This document shows, piece after piece, positions 39,796 to 52,724 of a stretch of DNA of 64,000 nt. The notes beneath the pieces are model-generated. The model made no database searches, had not been told where the DNA came from, and saw only the letters and a program-made list of their open reading frames with translations. The number at the start of each line of letters is the position of its first letter. Position 1 is the first letter of the stretch. Source of the DNA: Biomphalaria glabrata (lineage: Eukaryota; Mollusca; Gastropoda; Planorbidae). The stretch covers positions 22,614,879 through 22,678,878 of the forward strand of contig NC_074723.1 of NCBI RefSeq assembly GCF_947242115.1, read 5' to 3'. A program made the translations under genes and the position numbers.

Positions 39796-42449
39796 TTGTC
39801 TTCATTAGCTTTATATAAGACATCCCCCCAACACTAGCATTGCCTTCTTTTGAATATTAAGAATACCATGATTTAAGAAACAGTACTATCCACAACTATG
39901 TTTACTAGACCAAGGTAGTGGATACATGATAGTTTATATTTGTGAAGTATTGTAGAGTTCTCATTTATATTTTAGTCTTGAGTTTGTTCAACTGTAATTT
40001 CTCCTTCATCTTTTAGATTTTTCTTGCTGCTTTCTAGCATTTGAGGTGCTTTTCATACTCCCAGCCCTATGTAGTGTGAGTTTGATGAATTCTTTTCTGG
40101 TGATGAAAACTGTGCATGATTCTTGTTAAGAGTGCTGAAAAGATGCTGCTGATGAGTTCTCACTTTAAAAACATGTTTTTTTCTAGTGATAATGGAAAAA
40201 GAAATTGCTTTTTGAACATTATTTATTTTACTCTATTGTAGCATACAATTTAAGACTAGGCCTGACTTGGATTTGAACCTATCACAATTCTTAATTTTTT
40301 GTGTGTGTTGTTTGTGATTGTAGAGGAGGTGACAGTCAATAGTTTTTTTTGTTTTTTTAAATTCACTTTATATGTGCAACTTTCCTTTATTGAAACATGA
40401 GCCACTTTTTAGCCCAAATTTATTAAAAGAAGTTTATCATGGGGAATTATTTGTGTGTGTTGTGTATCTTCTATGTATGTGTATGTTTGCTGGATGAAGA
40501 CAGAACATATGATATTGGTTTATTTCTAACATTCAATTATTCCTTGTCAACTCATTATGTCCAAACTTTAAATGTTCAAGTTTTTATTTCTCCAATATTG
40601 CCCCACTGACATTTGAAATATGTTTTTTTTTTTTTTCATTTCAAATATTTTGGCATTGATTGGGCTAGTTGCTTCACAGTTTTAAAACTAAGCTTGTCTA
40701 TATCTGAAGATATTATACATGAAACTGTATAGGAAATAGTTTCAGTGAAATAAAATGTCATGAAGCATACAGACTCAAGTCTTTTTTTTTTTTTAAAGGG
40801 TTCCCACAGGCCTTAATTTGTGGGTCACTTGACCAAATCTGTCAGAAACATTTTCTTGTTTCCATTTGTTGAGTGCATCAAACTTGGTGAGCTCGAGGAC
40901 ATTGCAGTGTGTCATAACATTAGACTAGTGGTTTGCATCATTTTTACCTGGGTCATTAATTATTGCAGCAGGTGTGTCATAACATTAGACTAGTGGTTTG
41001 AATCATTTTTACCTGGGTCATTAATTATTGCAGCAGGTGTGTCATAACATTAGACTAGTGGTTTGCATCATTTATACTTGGCTCATTAATTTTTATCAGC
41101 AGGTCCTCATGCTAGTTATATAACATTCAGTAAACCTTTCAGTCCAAAATTTAATTATTCTCTTCACTTATAGATCTTCTGATGCGTGCAGTCAGTGCAC
41201 AACTCTCTTAATTCAATGGCTGACAGCAAGTGTGTTATGAAAAATGATCTTGTTACATTTCCTTATATTCCATGGCTTACAAATGAAGGGCTTCCTTTTT
41301 TACTCACTTGTTATCTCTAAGGCACACCACCTGCAAAGGCTGTTTCAAAGTAAACTAACATTGCAGTGATTGATTTGTTACATTGAATCATTTTCCAAAG
41401 TTTACAGTGATTCAGTTGTTACAGTTTCAATTTTTGATAGTTTAAAAAATTAGACCACTTCCAATCTAATCATCTTACTTGCCAGTTATCTGGACTTCTA
41501 TCTCTTCTGGGCCCTTACAAATGTTTTCAATTGTTTTAGTTTCTAAGAAATGCAGTTATTTGTTTTAATATTGGTAAATAGCTACATGAAAACTTTTCCT
41601 TATAAGAAAAATGTTTATCTCCAGAAGTCAAAGATGAAGCTGTTTACATAACAAAATAAAAATGAAGAGCCATAGATGTTTTTGAAAAGAAGTGTAGGCC
41701 TACTAGACAATGTATTATAGGAAAACAAAAAGTCAAGTGGATTATTTCAAATACATTTTATTTTTCACTTATATAAAAGTCTACAACATGAACATAATAA
41801 AAACATGGAACTTGTAGTTTTCACATAAAATTTAAAAAGATACAAAGTGTAAAAATAATTTTCATGTCTTGTTAAAAATTTGGAATGGAATGTTAAAAAT
41901 TTACAGCAAATAGATGGCGTGTATAAATAGAAAAACAACAGAATTACAATCTAACAAGGAAACTGTTCCATCTCTTTTGTAGGATTTATAAAATTGTTCC
42001 AGGCTTCATGAGTAGGTCTGATTTACATGCACCGGCTCCATTGAAACAACATAAATATACTGACCAGTATCTGAACACTGGACTGTGATTGTACATTAAA
42101 GACACTTTTCAGTCTAGGTAGAGTGAACATATATGTAACATTGGTATCCAACAAAACAATTAACTAACACCCAGTAATGTTTGTACAATAATGAGTTGAA
42201 TTTAACATTGACACAATGAATTATAATACACTGGCACTTGGTAGCACTTACAAAATAACATTTAAAAATGTGAAGTGCTCATTATAAAAGAAAAGTAAGC
42301 TACATGTTAATACATATCTTTCTCCTGCAAGTTCTTATATATTCTGAATGTAAGCCCAAGCATTTTTTTTTTTTGATCGGCAGTTCTACAAATTAAAAAA
42401 AAATATGTTTGAACCAGAATTATTTCCTTGCTAATTAAAATTGTCACTT
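39796..42449. other. Interval between the convergent CAPZB and ABCB 3' ends
   Basis: No gene seen. It holds the three-copy minisatellite at 40908-41105. Minus-strand AATAAA at 42449-42454 lies about 100 bp past the ABCB stop and is a candidate poly(A) signal for it. Confidence 0.45.
40908..41105 (+). repeat. Minisatellite, 65-bp unit, three copies
   Basis: The unit begins GTGTGTCATAACATTAGACT and includes TTACCTGGGTCATTAATTAT. The third copy is more diverged. Confidence 0.9.
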
Positions 42450-42549
42450 TTATTTGACACCATTTTGGAATCTCGTGTAATTGAAAACTAAGAGCAGGGC
42501 ATTTAGTGTAGGTTGTGGGGTGATATTATGTGTGGGGGATATTGTGGCC

Positions 42550-45500
42550 CTAAGGACTGCTCTGAGTGTCTTGGCGAAATTGTTGCCCTTGGACTAGGAT
42601 TGAGTAGACTCCTTTCCTAGAGAGCAACTCTTGGTGTGTACCACTTTCGACTATTCTCCCCTGTTCCATGACGTAGATAATATCTGCGTTCTGAATGGTG
42701 GACAGCCGATGAGCTATCACTATACACGTTCTTCCTTCTCTGGCTCTGTCTAAAGCTGTTTGAACTATCTAGAAGAGCACAAAATGTAAGGCGTATTTCA
42801 CTTGTGTGAATTATAAAGACACATATACAAGCTAACATACTGTAAGGGGAGGATATTCAATTGTTAGGAAATATTTAGTAACATGATAATCAGATTTTTA
42901 ATCTAGAACCAATTATAGAAAATAATATTGGAAATACAGATTCAGTGCTGCCGACAATACTAGATAATATAGTCATTAATGATATACGTAATTTATTGAG
43001 CATTCTTAGCTGAAGTTGATATGAACTCATCGATACTGAATCATAATACATGCACACATACATTGGAAACTTAAAAAAAAACAAAAACAAAACTGTAGTG
43101 AGGGATTTCGTCAGGGGAGGAGGGAGGTATTACTTGAAAGAGAAACTAACTAAAGGTAGTGCAGTAAACTCACCTTCTCGCTCTCGGTATCCAGAGCAGA
43201 CGTAGCTTCATCCAGCAGCAGGATCCTGGGATTCCTGATCAAGGCTCTTGCTATGGCTACACGTTGCTTCTGGCCACCAGAGAGTTGCGTCCCCTTTTCT
43301 CCCACTTGAGTCTCATAACCCTGGTTTTTGTTATGGGGAGACAAAAATAATTTGTGATGCTGAAAATTATTCAAGGTTTCCATTTAAATAACAATGATCT
43401 AAGAAGATGTGAAGATGATCAGATTCAAGTAAATACGAGGTACCCAAGATACACTTTAACAAAAAAATGTTGAGAAAACTTGTATTCATGTTAGGTTTTA
43501 AATTATGTGATGTTCTTTTGTCAAAAAATGTTTTCTGAACCATTAATTCAACTGAAAGATTAATTTCTAAGCTGATCACGGGTCACGCCAGGTTGTCCCA
43601 GTGCATTAGCTACCCCCCCCCCCCCTAATATAAGCAGCTGGAAAATACTGTAGCTCTAAAATATGGAAACAAAAAATAAAGACAGACCTACTTTCTACTC
43701 AGTCTGTGTTCTACTTTAATGAGAAATGCTAACTAGGAAGTCTTAATCTTGCACTCCCTTTCTTCCCTAACTTAAACTTACATCTGGCAAATTGGTGATG
43801 AAATCATGAGCATTGGCAGTTTGGGCTGCAGCTATAATGTCAGCCATTGGGACTTGCTGCTCAATTCCGTAGCTGATGTTTTCTCTGATGCTGCAGTCAA
43901 AGAGGACAGGTTCCTGGCTGACGACACTGATCAATGACCTCAGTGACTTGAGATTGTAGTCTCGTGTGTCCACACCTTCGATCAGCTGTTGTTTGAATTG
44001 GATGAAAAAAAAAACATTAATTAAACAGTCAAGTGAATTAGTGGTATAAGGGGCAATTAGTACGACAGAAAATGTTTGCTTAAGGTCTGATTTCACTATA
44101 ACCATAAGCCACTGGTGATACTATAAGAGACAGATTGGATGTTAGGGAATCTAGTGTACGGAGAGGGCAGGCGGGGTTGCTGCCCAAGGGACTTCACAAG
44201 AGATGGTCTCCACAAGAGTGTTTTCACTTTTTTTTCGTCTCCAGAATTTTATTCTTTTACAATTTTTTAAACAACAATATTTAGCATGTTACGTCATTTT
44301 AACACCGTCGTTGTTAAGAAGTTCATACATACCCCCAAACTACAAGGTCTGGTTGGAATCTCAATAGCGTACTTAGGGGGTGGCAAGTGGGGCAACCGCC
44401 TGAGGGTAACCCTGCGATTCACTTGTCACCGTCAGCTTCGAAAACCAGACCTGTTCTCATAATCTAGGACTGTTGCTCAATATTTCCTTGCATCTATAGG
44501 ATACCAATTACCATGTTAGCTCCTAGCAAAACATTTTTTTTGGTTTCGAAATACCGTTCAGTTTTGGTTTTGGTAAAGACAGCATCTAAAGTTAGCTATC
44601 CGGAACTACAGCCCAACACAGTCAACATCGAATAACATACAAGCATAGATGTTTGAAGAACATTTTACAACTATAACATTAATAAAGGAAAAGTTAACAA
44701 ACGTAAATAGCGTCATGTACGGTCTTCCATGGTTTAATATATTATAAAGGGAGTTAACTTAAGCTGTTTCAAGTCTAATTTTATATATTTTTTAGATTGT
44801 TTCCCATGGCTTAAACGTTTTTTTTTTTTTCCAAACGATTTAATGAAATCTTTTGCCAGTAGTCGGCTTTCAGCCTTCTAGCAGTAGATTTCGTTATTTA
44901 AATAATTTAATTTTTTGTTACCTAATTATTTTTGCAAGAAATTAATAATTCATAAATGTCATAATACATCAGTTTAAAATTTTACTTTCATTGTTGTAAT
45001 GTAAACACATTGTCAATATCCCCAATGGCACGTATACATTTACAGACGATACTCACAATGGCACCTTCCGATGGATCATAGTATCTTTGTACAAGGGAGA
45101 CAATTGTACTTTTCCCACATCCACTCATGCCTACGAGAGCTGCCGTCTGGCCCGGCCTGACATGCATGCTGACACCTTTCAACACGTGAACGTCCGGCCG
45201 TGTCGGGTAGTGGAAGTGGACATTGTCCAGCTTGATCTCCCCGGAAATGTTCTCCTGAAGATTCAATAAAACAGGTCAGGTGTCAAGGTTTAGGCTAAAA
45301 GAGGGAATCGGAAAGTTGGCTCCAGAAAAAAAAAAAGATTCTCAAAGTTTTGACAGAAACGACTCCATAGAGGGGAGGAACTCTTTAAACTTACAACTGT
45401 TTTCCGGTTCCCAAATACAATCAACAACAACAAATACACACATCAACAAGAAATATATCAAAACCTTCTTTCAATAGCAGCGTGTTCCGCTTTACACTTC

Positions 45501-47609
45501 ATGATAATGTAAAATGACCCTAGCGTAGGGAGGTGACATTTTGGATACGCTATTATCACATCCACGTCGCGACTATGGAGCGCGAGGGGTGCGGATAGTC
45601 TTCAGTGTCAGAGTTGAGGTTGGATAGGTATGATTGGGTGTGTGTGTGTGTGTGTGGGGGGGGGTGACCAATTATAGTCTTTAGTGTCAGAGTTGAGGCT
45701 GGATAGGTATGATTGGGTGTGTGTGTGTGTGTGTGGGGGTGACCAATGATAGTCTTTAGTGTCAGAGTTGAGGTTGGATAGGTATGATTGGGTGTCGGTG
45801 TGACTAATGATAGTCTTTAGTGTCAGAGTTGAGGATGGATAGGTATGATTGGGTGTCGGGGTGACCAATGATAGTCTTTAGTGTCAGAGTTGAGGTTGGA
45901 TAGGTATGATTGGGTGTCGGTGTGACCAATGATAGTCTTTAGTGTCAGAGTTGAGGATGGATAGGTATGATTGGGTGTCGGTGTGACCAATGATAGTCTT
46001 TAGTGTCAGAGTTGAGGATGGATAGGTATGATTGGGTGTCGGGGTGACCAATGATAGTCTTTAGTGTCAGAGTTGAGGATGGATAGGTATGATTGGGTGT
46101 CGGGGTGGCCAATGATAGTCTTTAGTGTCAGAGTTGAGGTTGGATAGGTATGATTGGGTGTCGGGGTGACCAATGATAGTCTTTAGTGTCAGAGTTGAGG
46201 CTGGATAGGTATGATTGGGTGTCGAAGTGACCCACATTAACTTAGAGCACGAGCGACACTAGCCCTAGTGCAGTGGCGTAGCCAGGGATTTGGGGGCCCG
46301 GGGGAGGGTCTTCACCTCTTTAGGGGCCCCTGCTTTTTGACATTGGACATCCTGGCATGAGATAATGGTGTGATATTTAATATTTAATGTACAAATAAAT
46401 TTCGGACACTCATTTGAGGGCCCCCTTAAGTGAAGGCCCTGGGGGGATTTTCAAATTTGGACCCCCCTCCCCCCACCTAGCTACGCCACTTCCCTAGCGA
46501 TGCATCTGCTTCACATTACTGTAAAGTTCACGTATGGTGATGCATGTGTTTTAGAATATTGCAAAATGTGAGCTAAGCCTTACAGTTACATTTGGGAACT
46601 ACTAGTTAAGTGTTTAAGCTATTCACTAACATAAAGAGAATCTCTAGATCAAATTCTGGTGCATGGCTGATATTTGTAAGTTCGAGTTTTAAGGAGTTAT
46701 ATAAATCCAAGTATTCTCTTCAGACGTTAGTTGGTTAACTTTAAGGTCAATCATCTTGCCATTTGTGACTGTCGGCCAAAAGACTTACAGAACATGTCCA
46801 ACAGAGAAGCTTTATTTTCTATTGCTAGGAGGATGTCTACGTCTTTTGTTCCCCAATGGACCTCATTCACCAATCGTAAACAATAAACATTTTGCCACGT
46901 TGTTCTCTATATCTGCTATACACATTACGCAATCCATAAAGGCTGTCACGTGATACGTAATTTTCATTGTTTTATCATATCACGTGGCTAAATGTTGTTT
47001 GTTTACGATTGCTGAATGAGGTCCATTAGACAATAATAATCAAATGAGTCAAAAGTTTTAATTGTTTGTTTTTTTTCAGATGTGTGTGAACGTACCTACC
47101 TATACAACTTTCATGATTTCATAGCAATGTCTTCAATTACGAAGATAAGGATGAGTGCAAAGTTTCCTATGACTACGAAAACCCAGTTGCGACCTGCCTA
47201 TTTTTCCACACATCATGCAGACAAAGCTGTTAGGGCGGTCTATTTAAGTTTTCTTTTCGTTTGCCTTCAATAAGAGCTTTTCTTTGAGATTCAAATGTAA
47301 TACTTTGTGAAAGATCTCTAACACTCATAATAGAACTTAAGAATAGTATTAAGCTAGAGGCTAATATATTTGTACCATCGAAATATCACTGCATCAGATT
47401 GTATGTTATACTAACGTAGTAGCAGAAACATTATTGGTCATAAAGATCTTACTTTTTTAGTGCCACTGGTGTTAAAGATGTCAATTTTTGGGATGATGTC
47501 AAGCATGGTAAAGATGTAACCTGCAGACAACTGGGCTTTGGTGTAGTCTGGTAGGAAGGAGGCCGCTTGACCCACGGAGATGCCTGTGAAGGCGATTGCA
47601 AAGAATACC
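42550..47609 (-). CDS. ABCB (P-glycoprotein/MDR-type) transporter, last five exons
   Basis: Exons (minus strand, in order) are 47609-47453, 45254-45057, 43985-43782, 43320-43174 and 42768-42550, with GT/AG borders and matching phases, giving the last 307 residues. The first exon covers the end of the second membrane domain ([20 protein letters not shown]). The rest is a complete nucleotide-binding domain: A-loop region [11 protein letters not shown], Walker [11 protein letters not shown]-loop [10 protein letters not shown], signature LSGGQKQR, Walker B ILLLDEA, D-loop SALDTES and H-loop AHRLST. The product would be an ATP-driven efflux pump of the plasma membrane. The first exon begins in phase with a spliced codon, so more exons must lie upstream. 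None was recognised from 47610 to 64000, so they lie beyond the window or this is a detached 3' copy. The family is certain; the paralogue number is not. Confidence 0.92.
45594..46230 (+). repeat. Minisatellite, 61-bp unit, about 10 copies (ABCB intron)
   Basis: The unit runs GATAGTCTTTAGTGTCAGAG, TTGAGG, then TTGGATAGGTATGATTGGGT and a GTCGGGGTGACCAAT end. In the first two copies the end is replaced by (GT)n plus a G-run, showing a local mutation hot spot. Confidence 0.95.
46271..46491 (-). mobile_element. 221-bp MITE derived from the hAT at 25670
   Basis: The left end CAGTGGCGTAGCCAGGGATT continues GGGGGCCCGGGGG..CACCTCTTTAGGGGCCCCT and matches about 75 bp of the complemented right end of the hAT element. 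The complemented right end matches about 100 bp of the hAT left end (AAATGAGTxTCCGAAATTT). The flanks CCCTAGTG and CCCTAGCG differ at one base, fitting an 8-bp target duplication. It is therefore an internal-deletion derivative, inverted relative to the full element, in an ABCB intron. Confidence 0.9.
46855..47027. mobile_element. Foldback MITE with ~45-bp inverted arms
   Basis: AATGGACCTCATTCACCAAT at the left is mirrored by ATTGCTGAATGAGGTCCATT at the right. The match continues through CGTAAACAA..AAACATTT.GCCACGT with about four mismatches in 45 bp. About 80 bp of loop lies between. No clear target duplication is seen, and the superfamily is not assigned. Confidence 0.85.
47112..47275 (+). 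repeat. Dispersed repeat V, copy 3
   Basis: ATGTCTTCAATTACGAAGAT then AAGGATGAGTGCAAAGTTTC and CACATCATGCAGACAAAGCT. The first part matches the other V copies. Lies in an ABCB intron. Confidence 0.4.
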
Positions 47610-47744
47610 CTGAGGAAGAGAAATATACGCTTGCACATTTGCTGAAACAGTCACCAAGCGAAGTCTATGCTAGAAATACATGGGTGTTAAACTATAAGCA
47701 TACATGATTGCATATAATTAGAAATACTTAAGGATTTAAGGAAA

Positions 47745-47975
47745 GGATGGCTCCCTGGTTATGTGTTATACAATTAAAGAAAGCATGCCTGGTTATGTGT
47801 TATGCACTTCAGAGTGCCTTGGACTATCGTCACGCTAGTCCCGAGTCTAAACTTTTCCCCATTCCACCCCATCCGTCCTACAGAAAGTTTGGACTAGAAT
47901 TTTGAACCTGATTGAAGATTGGGACTTGGGTGCGGGAGAAATAACGTGTGTACAAACTCCCTCTGTCTGGTCAAT
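47745..47975 (+). repeat. Decayed SINE S2 followed by a repeat T piece
   Basis: TTATGCACTTCAGAGTGCCT, AGTCCCGAGTCTAAAC and GAAAGTTTGGACTAGAA resemble the S2 head, B box and tail in order. From about 47910 the sequence (GGTGCGGGAGAAATAACGTG) matches the end of repeat T. Both are strongly diverged. Confidence 0.35.
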
Positions 47976-48779
47976 TTTTTTTTACTCTTTTTTTTCTATC
48001 ACTTCCCATTCTCGGGTTAAGTTCAAACTTTGCTCAATTATTCACAATTATTGACCGTCGATGACAACACATGAATCAATATAAAAAAATAAAAATACAA
48101 ACTTAATTACCCTGAAATTAACATATAACAGTTTTTGTTCTAATTAATTTGACACATATTTATTTCCGCAGCTTAACAGTTCCTCTCCTACAAGCTGTAC
48201 ATAAAGTGTTCTGCTATTGTGATATTTGATTTCATCAAGCTTTGACTTAATGACTAGGACTACCAGGAAGAATGTTAATTTCAGGGTCATGAGATTTGCT
48301 GATAGAATCGGTTCCTGGTTGGTACTCATGACCCTTGCATCAGTACACAACACAAAAGTAAGGAGTACCAGTACAAAACAAAACAAAAAAACGATTTCAA
48401 AGTTGAGGTAAAAATAGTTTGACGAAGATAATGCCAGACCAGGTGGTGGTATGGATGAGGTGACTTAGAGGTCGGAGGTAGGGGAGAGTGTGAGCCAGAA
48501 GTCAGAGTTTTCCCACGCTATAGACGTTACCTGAGCTGTATAAGTGATCAGGTTATTAGAAAACTGTGTGTGTGTGTGTGTGGGGGGGTGGATTGCCACG
48601 CCAAACTGGCTCCCTCCCTTCTCCAGGTAGGTGTGTGATTGAGTGATCGCATTTCTTGAGTAACATGATTGTGCACATAGCTTCCTCGATTGTATAAGTT
48701 TAGGCCTTGGGCTATATCCCTTCGAACATGGACAGACGTATCCTAAGACAGATGTGTGTCTTTCTACATGTAGGCCCAA

Positions 48780-49060
48780 CTTCAGCTATAACTGTAGTTT
48801 GCTTTAATGGGAGACGTGTTGAACTTCACCTCCCAGGAGTTTGTGACTGTAGTTTTGCTTTAGTTTTTTATTTGAACCGAATGGTGTTTGAGCCTCAATT
48901 AGCGTCCCCCTGAAATTTGTTGAATGTTGTTCAGCTTTACTTTTTCTCAAGCTGTTGCTTACATTTTCTAAAATTTCATTACGAATGGAGCCCAGCGACT
49001 GCTAATAAAAAAGGTCATTGTGTGAACTCCCCCATCTTGGCAACGCTCATGGTATACGCA
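48780..49060 (+). repeat. Diverged repeat R fragment
   Basis: TAACTGTAGTTTGCTTTA, CGAATGGAGCCCAGCGACTG and TTGGCAACGCTCATGGTAT recall pieces of repeat R but in a rearranged, decayed state. Confidence 0.35.
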
Positions 49061-49269
49061 AAAACAAAGTCATAGAGAAGAGGTATGGGGACAAAAATCA
49101 CGTGGCGCTACTATAAATAAATCGCTCCGCGTCACTTTGTCACATGCGCTACCTCGATCAATCAAATCAGTGCTTTGAAAGTTTATGGGCCAATTTTTTG
49201 TAGTCCTGTTTCGTGTGCTATCTTACAAACTACAGACGTTACTTCAAAAAGAGATGATTACGTCCTACG

Positions 49270-49385
49270 CGTCATGCATCTAGTCATGCATGTTAACCAA
49301 TGACTTAAATTCTGCCAAGTCATTGGTTTTCCTGGCTGGCTCAGGCAACCTATTTTATGCTCTAATAGCACTACCTATATATTCG
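49270..49385 (-). mobile_element. LINE RT C-terminus (FFPSAIR family), copy 3
   Basis: The minus strand reads SAIRA, a stop, NRLPEPARKTNDLAEFKSLV and NMHD before a stop. Best preserved of the three copies at its 3' end; truncated upstream. Confidence 0.7.
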
Positions 49386-49399
49386 AGATCTAGATTAGA

Positions 49400-50380
49400 C
49401 ATAGATCAAATTAGCATTGTTAAAAGGTGAGTATTTTTAGTTACTATAGTTAGTATAAGTTACTATAATTATTATCTAAGTATATATATATGTTTTTAGT
49501 TAATGGTTTTATTGAACACTTTTTTCTATCTTTTCAGCGTCAAGACATTTTTTCTAAGAGGTTAATAAAGGCAGTGCTGGATTTACTTAAACAGGCAAAA
49601 TAAGCTATAGTTAGAGACCCCCCACCCCTTAAAAAATTATTATAAATTGTTTTTTCCATACTTAAAAAAATAGCAAAGGAAAAATAGTCTTATAGTGATT
49701 ACTAGGGGCTCCTTGTCTCAAATACCTTAGGGCCTTATCTGGTCCTAATCCGGTTCTGATATCATATAGGTCTATTTATGACTTATTAGTTGTTGTTTTG
49801 CAGTGTCGTCATCTGCTCCCGGTTGATCTCGAGTTTTCTAGACGTAGCCTATATTTTTCGTTCTCCTTTTACGCCCCTATGTAACAATCGTAACAGAGAA
49901 GTTTGCCTGATGTTGCAATAACAACATGCCTCTAGTCTGGTGTCTGGAGCGAGCACTGCCGAGTGGTCTGTTTACGTTGGAAGACATAAAATACAATGGA
50001 TAGCCTAACCGGCAAACCGAAATACAAGCTCTTTGCCAGCGTGCTGGATGGGAAATCAAAGTAGGTCTTCTTCAGTAAACATGAACACAACAACCAGCAG
50101 TGAACGCACGAGCGATTATAGAGCTAAATAATTTGTCTAAAAAATAATTTAATTGAATACTGCTGTTCACCACTACTCTTAGCCACACTGCAGTGCTGCA
50201 CTCCTACGAAATGGCCACTTTCGCAAGAAACTACTTAGCGGAATTAGCCTTTTGATTAGTTATTCTAAAAGTATAGTTCAAACTAGAGAATCTAGTTTCA
50301 AATAACGTGGTCAATTATCTAAGGGGACGAAACCCTTCATATTTAGCGATATCTGCGAATACTGAAAGTTTAATTTCTCT
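49400..50380. other. Gene-free stretch
   Basis: AT-rich, without recognisable genes. The 60-codon minus-strand frame at 49877-50059 has no family resemblance. Confidence 0.4.
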
Positions 50381-50384
50381 TGTT

Positions 50385-50565
50385 GGTGTCAAACAAAATA
50401 ATTAATTACCAGTAATTAATTGACGAATTGGATAATTGTTTTTTCGTTATTGATTCATATCTTGTCTATGCCAATTAATAATTGTGCAAATTTCAACCAG
50501 AATGGGTGTGGGAGAAATGATATGTTCAAACTGTTTATCAGACACACAGAGTGAGTTGATATACA
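50385..50565 (+). repeat. Dispersed repeat T, copy 2
   Basis: TCAAACAAAATAATTAATTA then ACCAGAATGGGTGTGGGAGA and CACAGAGTGAGTTGATAT. It parallels the copies at 1530 and 54595 over the whole length and ends 75 bp before repeat R. Confidence 0.65.
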
Positions 50566-50639
50566 AAGTAGGAGTGGCATGAGTTCCCTATGTGATCTTA
50601 TCTTGTAATGGTTACTTAAAATATATATATGTGTGTGTG

Positions 50640-52724
50640 CATGGGCGTAGCCAGGAGGGGGGGGGGTTGGGGTTCAACCCCCCCCCCCCGAAATGAAATC
50701 CCCCCCCCGGGGGGGGGGGGAGGATCGGAATTTAGTGACTGATTTTTTGCTTTGATTTTGTTTATTTTAGGTGAGATTTTAATACTAAACTATCACTTGC
50801 CCTGGCACAGCAAAGGAGGTTTTAAGTTTAAAACCCCCTACCTGGGGTTTTTGAGTTTAAAACCCCTACCAGGGGGGGGGGTGAGTTTAAAACCCCCTAC
50901 AGGGAGGTTCGAGTTTAAAACCCCCTAACAGGGGGGTTCTAGTTTAAAACCCCCTACCAGGGGTTTTCGCAGTTAAATTCCCCTCTTCTATAACACAAAA
51001 CAAACAAAAAAATGCAAACGACAATCACCCAAATTTCACGCGCACAGTTAATGAAGATTTTGATTTTTAAACCCCCTACAGAATTTACGATAAACCCCCT
51101 CTTCAATATAAAAAAAAGAAAATTACACACTCAAAATTCTATGATCGTAGCCAAAGGGTTTTTGAATTAACCCCCACCCCCTCTTCAGTAGGGTTTGAAG
51201 CTAAAAAATACCTCTTCAATACCCGGTATAAAAAAACGCAAATTACGCACTCAAAATTTTATGAGCGTAGCTAAATGGGTTTTGACTCAGTTTTGAGTTT
51301 AAACCCCCCTTCAGCGGGTTTGAAGGTAAAAAATACCTGTTCAATATTAAAGACAAAGCAAATTATACACTCAACATGTTATGAGGGTATTCAAAGGGGT
51401 TTTGAGTTTAAACTCCCCTCCAGTGGAGTTTGAAGGTAAAAAATACCTCAATATAAAAAAAAAAGAAAATTACAAACTCAGAAATCTATGAGCGTAGCCA
51501 AAGGGGTTTTGGGTTTAAACCCTCCGCAAGCGGGGTTTGAAGCTAAAAAATACATCTTCAATGTAAGAAAAAAGCTAAGTACGCACTCAAAATGCTATGA
51601 GCGTTGCCAAAAGGAGTTTTGAGTTTAAAACCCCTTCAGAGTGGTTTGATGCTAAAAAATACCTCTTCAATATAAAAAAAAGAAAATTACGCACTAAAAT
51701 TATTTGATCGTAGAAAAGACAATTGACGGTTTTGAGTTTAAATCCCTCTCCTACAGATGTTTTTTTTTAAAGTTTAAAACCCCTCAGATGGTTTTGAGTT
51801 TAAAATCCCCCTACAGAGCGTTTTGAGGTGGAAAACCTCAATCTTCAATATTATTCTAAAGCAAACTACAGTTACTAAATTCTATGACCGTAGCTAAATG
51901 GGGTTTTGAATTAAAAAAAAAAACAACATAAAAAGCTTTACTTTTCGATATAAAATCTAAAGCAAACTAAAATCACTTAATTCCAAGAGCGTATTCAAGA
52001 GAGGTTACACATTTCTACCAGTGGCGGCGCTCAATTAATAAAGTGCAGTGAATAGTCAACTGCCGAAATTGAAGAACACTAAATGTGGCTCAACAAAGAT
52101 GGCTAAGACATATTTTAGGAGTCAGTTATAGTGATCGGGTGTAAATCAAAGAAATCCTATGCCGAACTGGGAGTCGACCCTTTAGTAAGATTGTGACAGA
52201 GCGTCGCATGAGGTCTGCGGGACATAAGAAGAGTTGCGATGACATCCTAGTACTATTTGGCGCCACACATTCATGGAGGTCCTCAGAGCAGGTGGGAAGA
52301 GGCCTAAGACATTACCATGACAGATTTTTGTGGAAACAACTTGACGGCGAATGCGCCGAACGGCGCGGGAGGGTCTAAGTCAGTAAGAATAGCACACTAG
52401 GTTTTTGAAAGAAGACTTTTTAATAGCAGGAAAATGCACTGTAGATACCTCAGAATATGCATTTTGTAGGCTTTCAATATCAGAAATAGTGCTTGGCGGC
52501 GAGCCCCGCGCTGGTGGAGCTCCTAGCGCTCCCCCAGACCCCCTTGATGGCAATAGCGGGGAGTCTACAATTTTCCCACTTACTCCAGGAAGAACCTATT
52601 CTAGGGCACAATAAGCGTCTTCCTAAAGAATGATGGGTCAGAATGTAATAAAGATTATATATACACACACACACATACATATAAATATATTTTTCCGCGA
52701 AAAAAAATCCTGGCTACACCCATG
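50640..52724 (-). mobile_element. Composite repeat R, copy 3 (inverted, uninterrupted)
   Basis: The plus strand starts CATGGGCGTAGCCAGGAGGG and ends CCTGGCTACACCCATG. TGTGTGTG flanks both sides, consistent with a target duplication in a (TG)n tract. A G/C homopolymer block (50656-50715) is followed by a tandem array (50830-51960) of 80-120-bp units. Then 52082-52380 on the plus strand encodes the relic of a LINE RT C-terminus (AQQRWLRHILGVSYSDRV, stop, IKEILCRTGSRPFSKIVTER, RMRSAGH, ending CAERRGR). After it come 340 bp of unique sequence and the right end. It is non-autonomous, with no transposase visible. Confidence 0.8.

Noticed and set aside
44130-44430. GCGTACTTAGGGGGTGGCAAG and a GGCAGGCGGGGTTGCTGCCC piece as a possible MITE
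   Set aside because: The two ends do not pair as inverted repeats, and no target duplication is seen.
45608-45868. Minus-strand 86-codon frame with [15 protein letters not shown]-like repeats
   Set aside because: Entirely inside the 61-bp minisatellite and (GT)n expansion.
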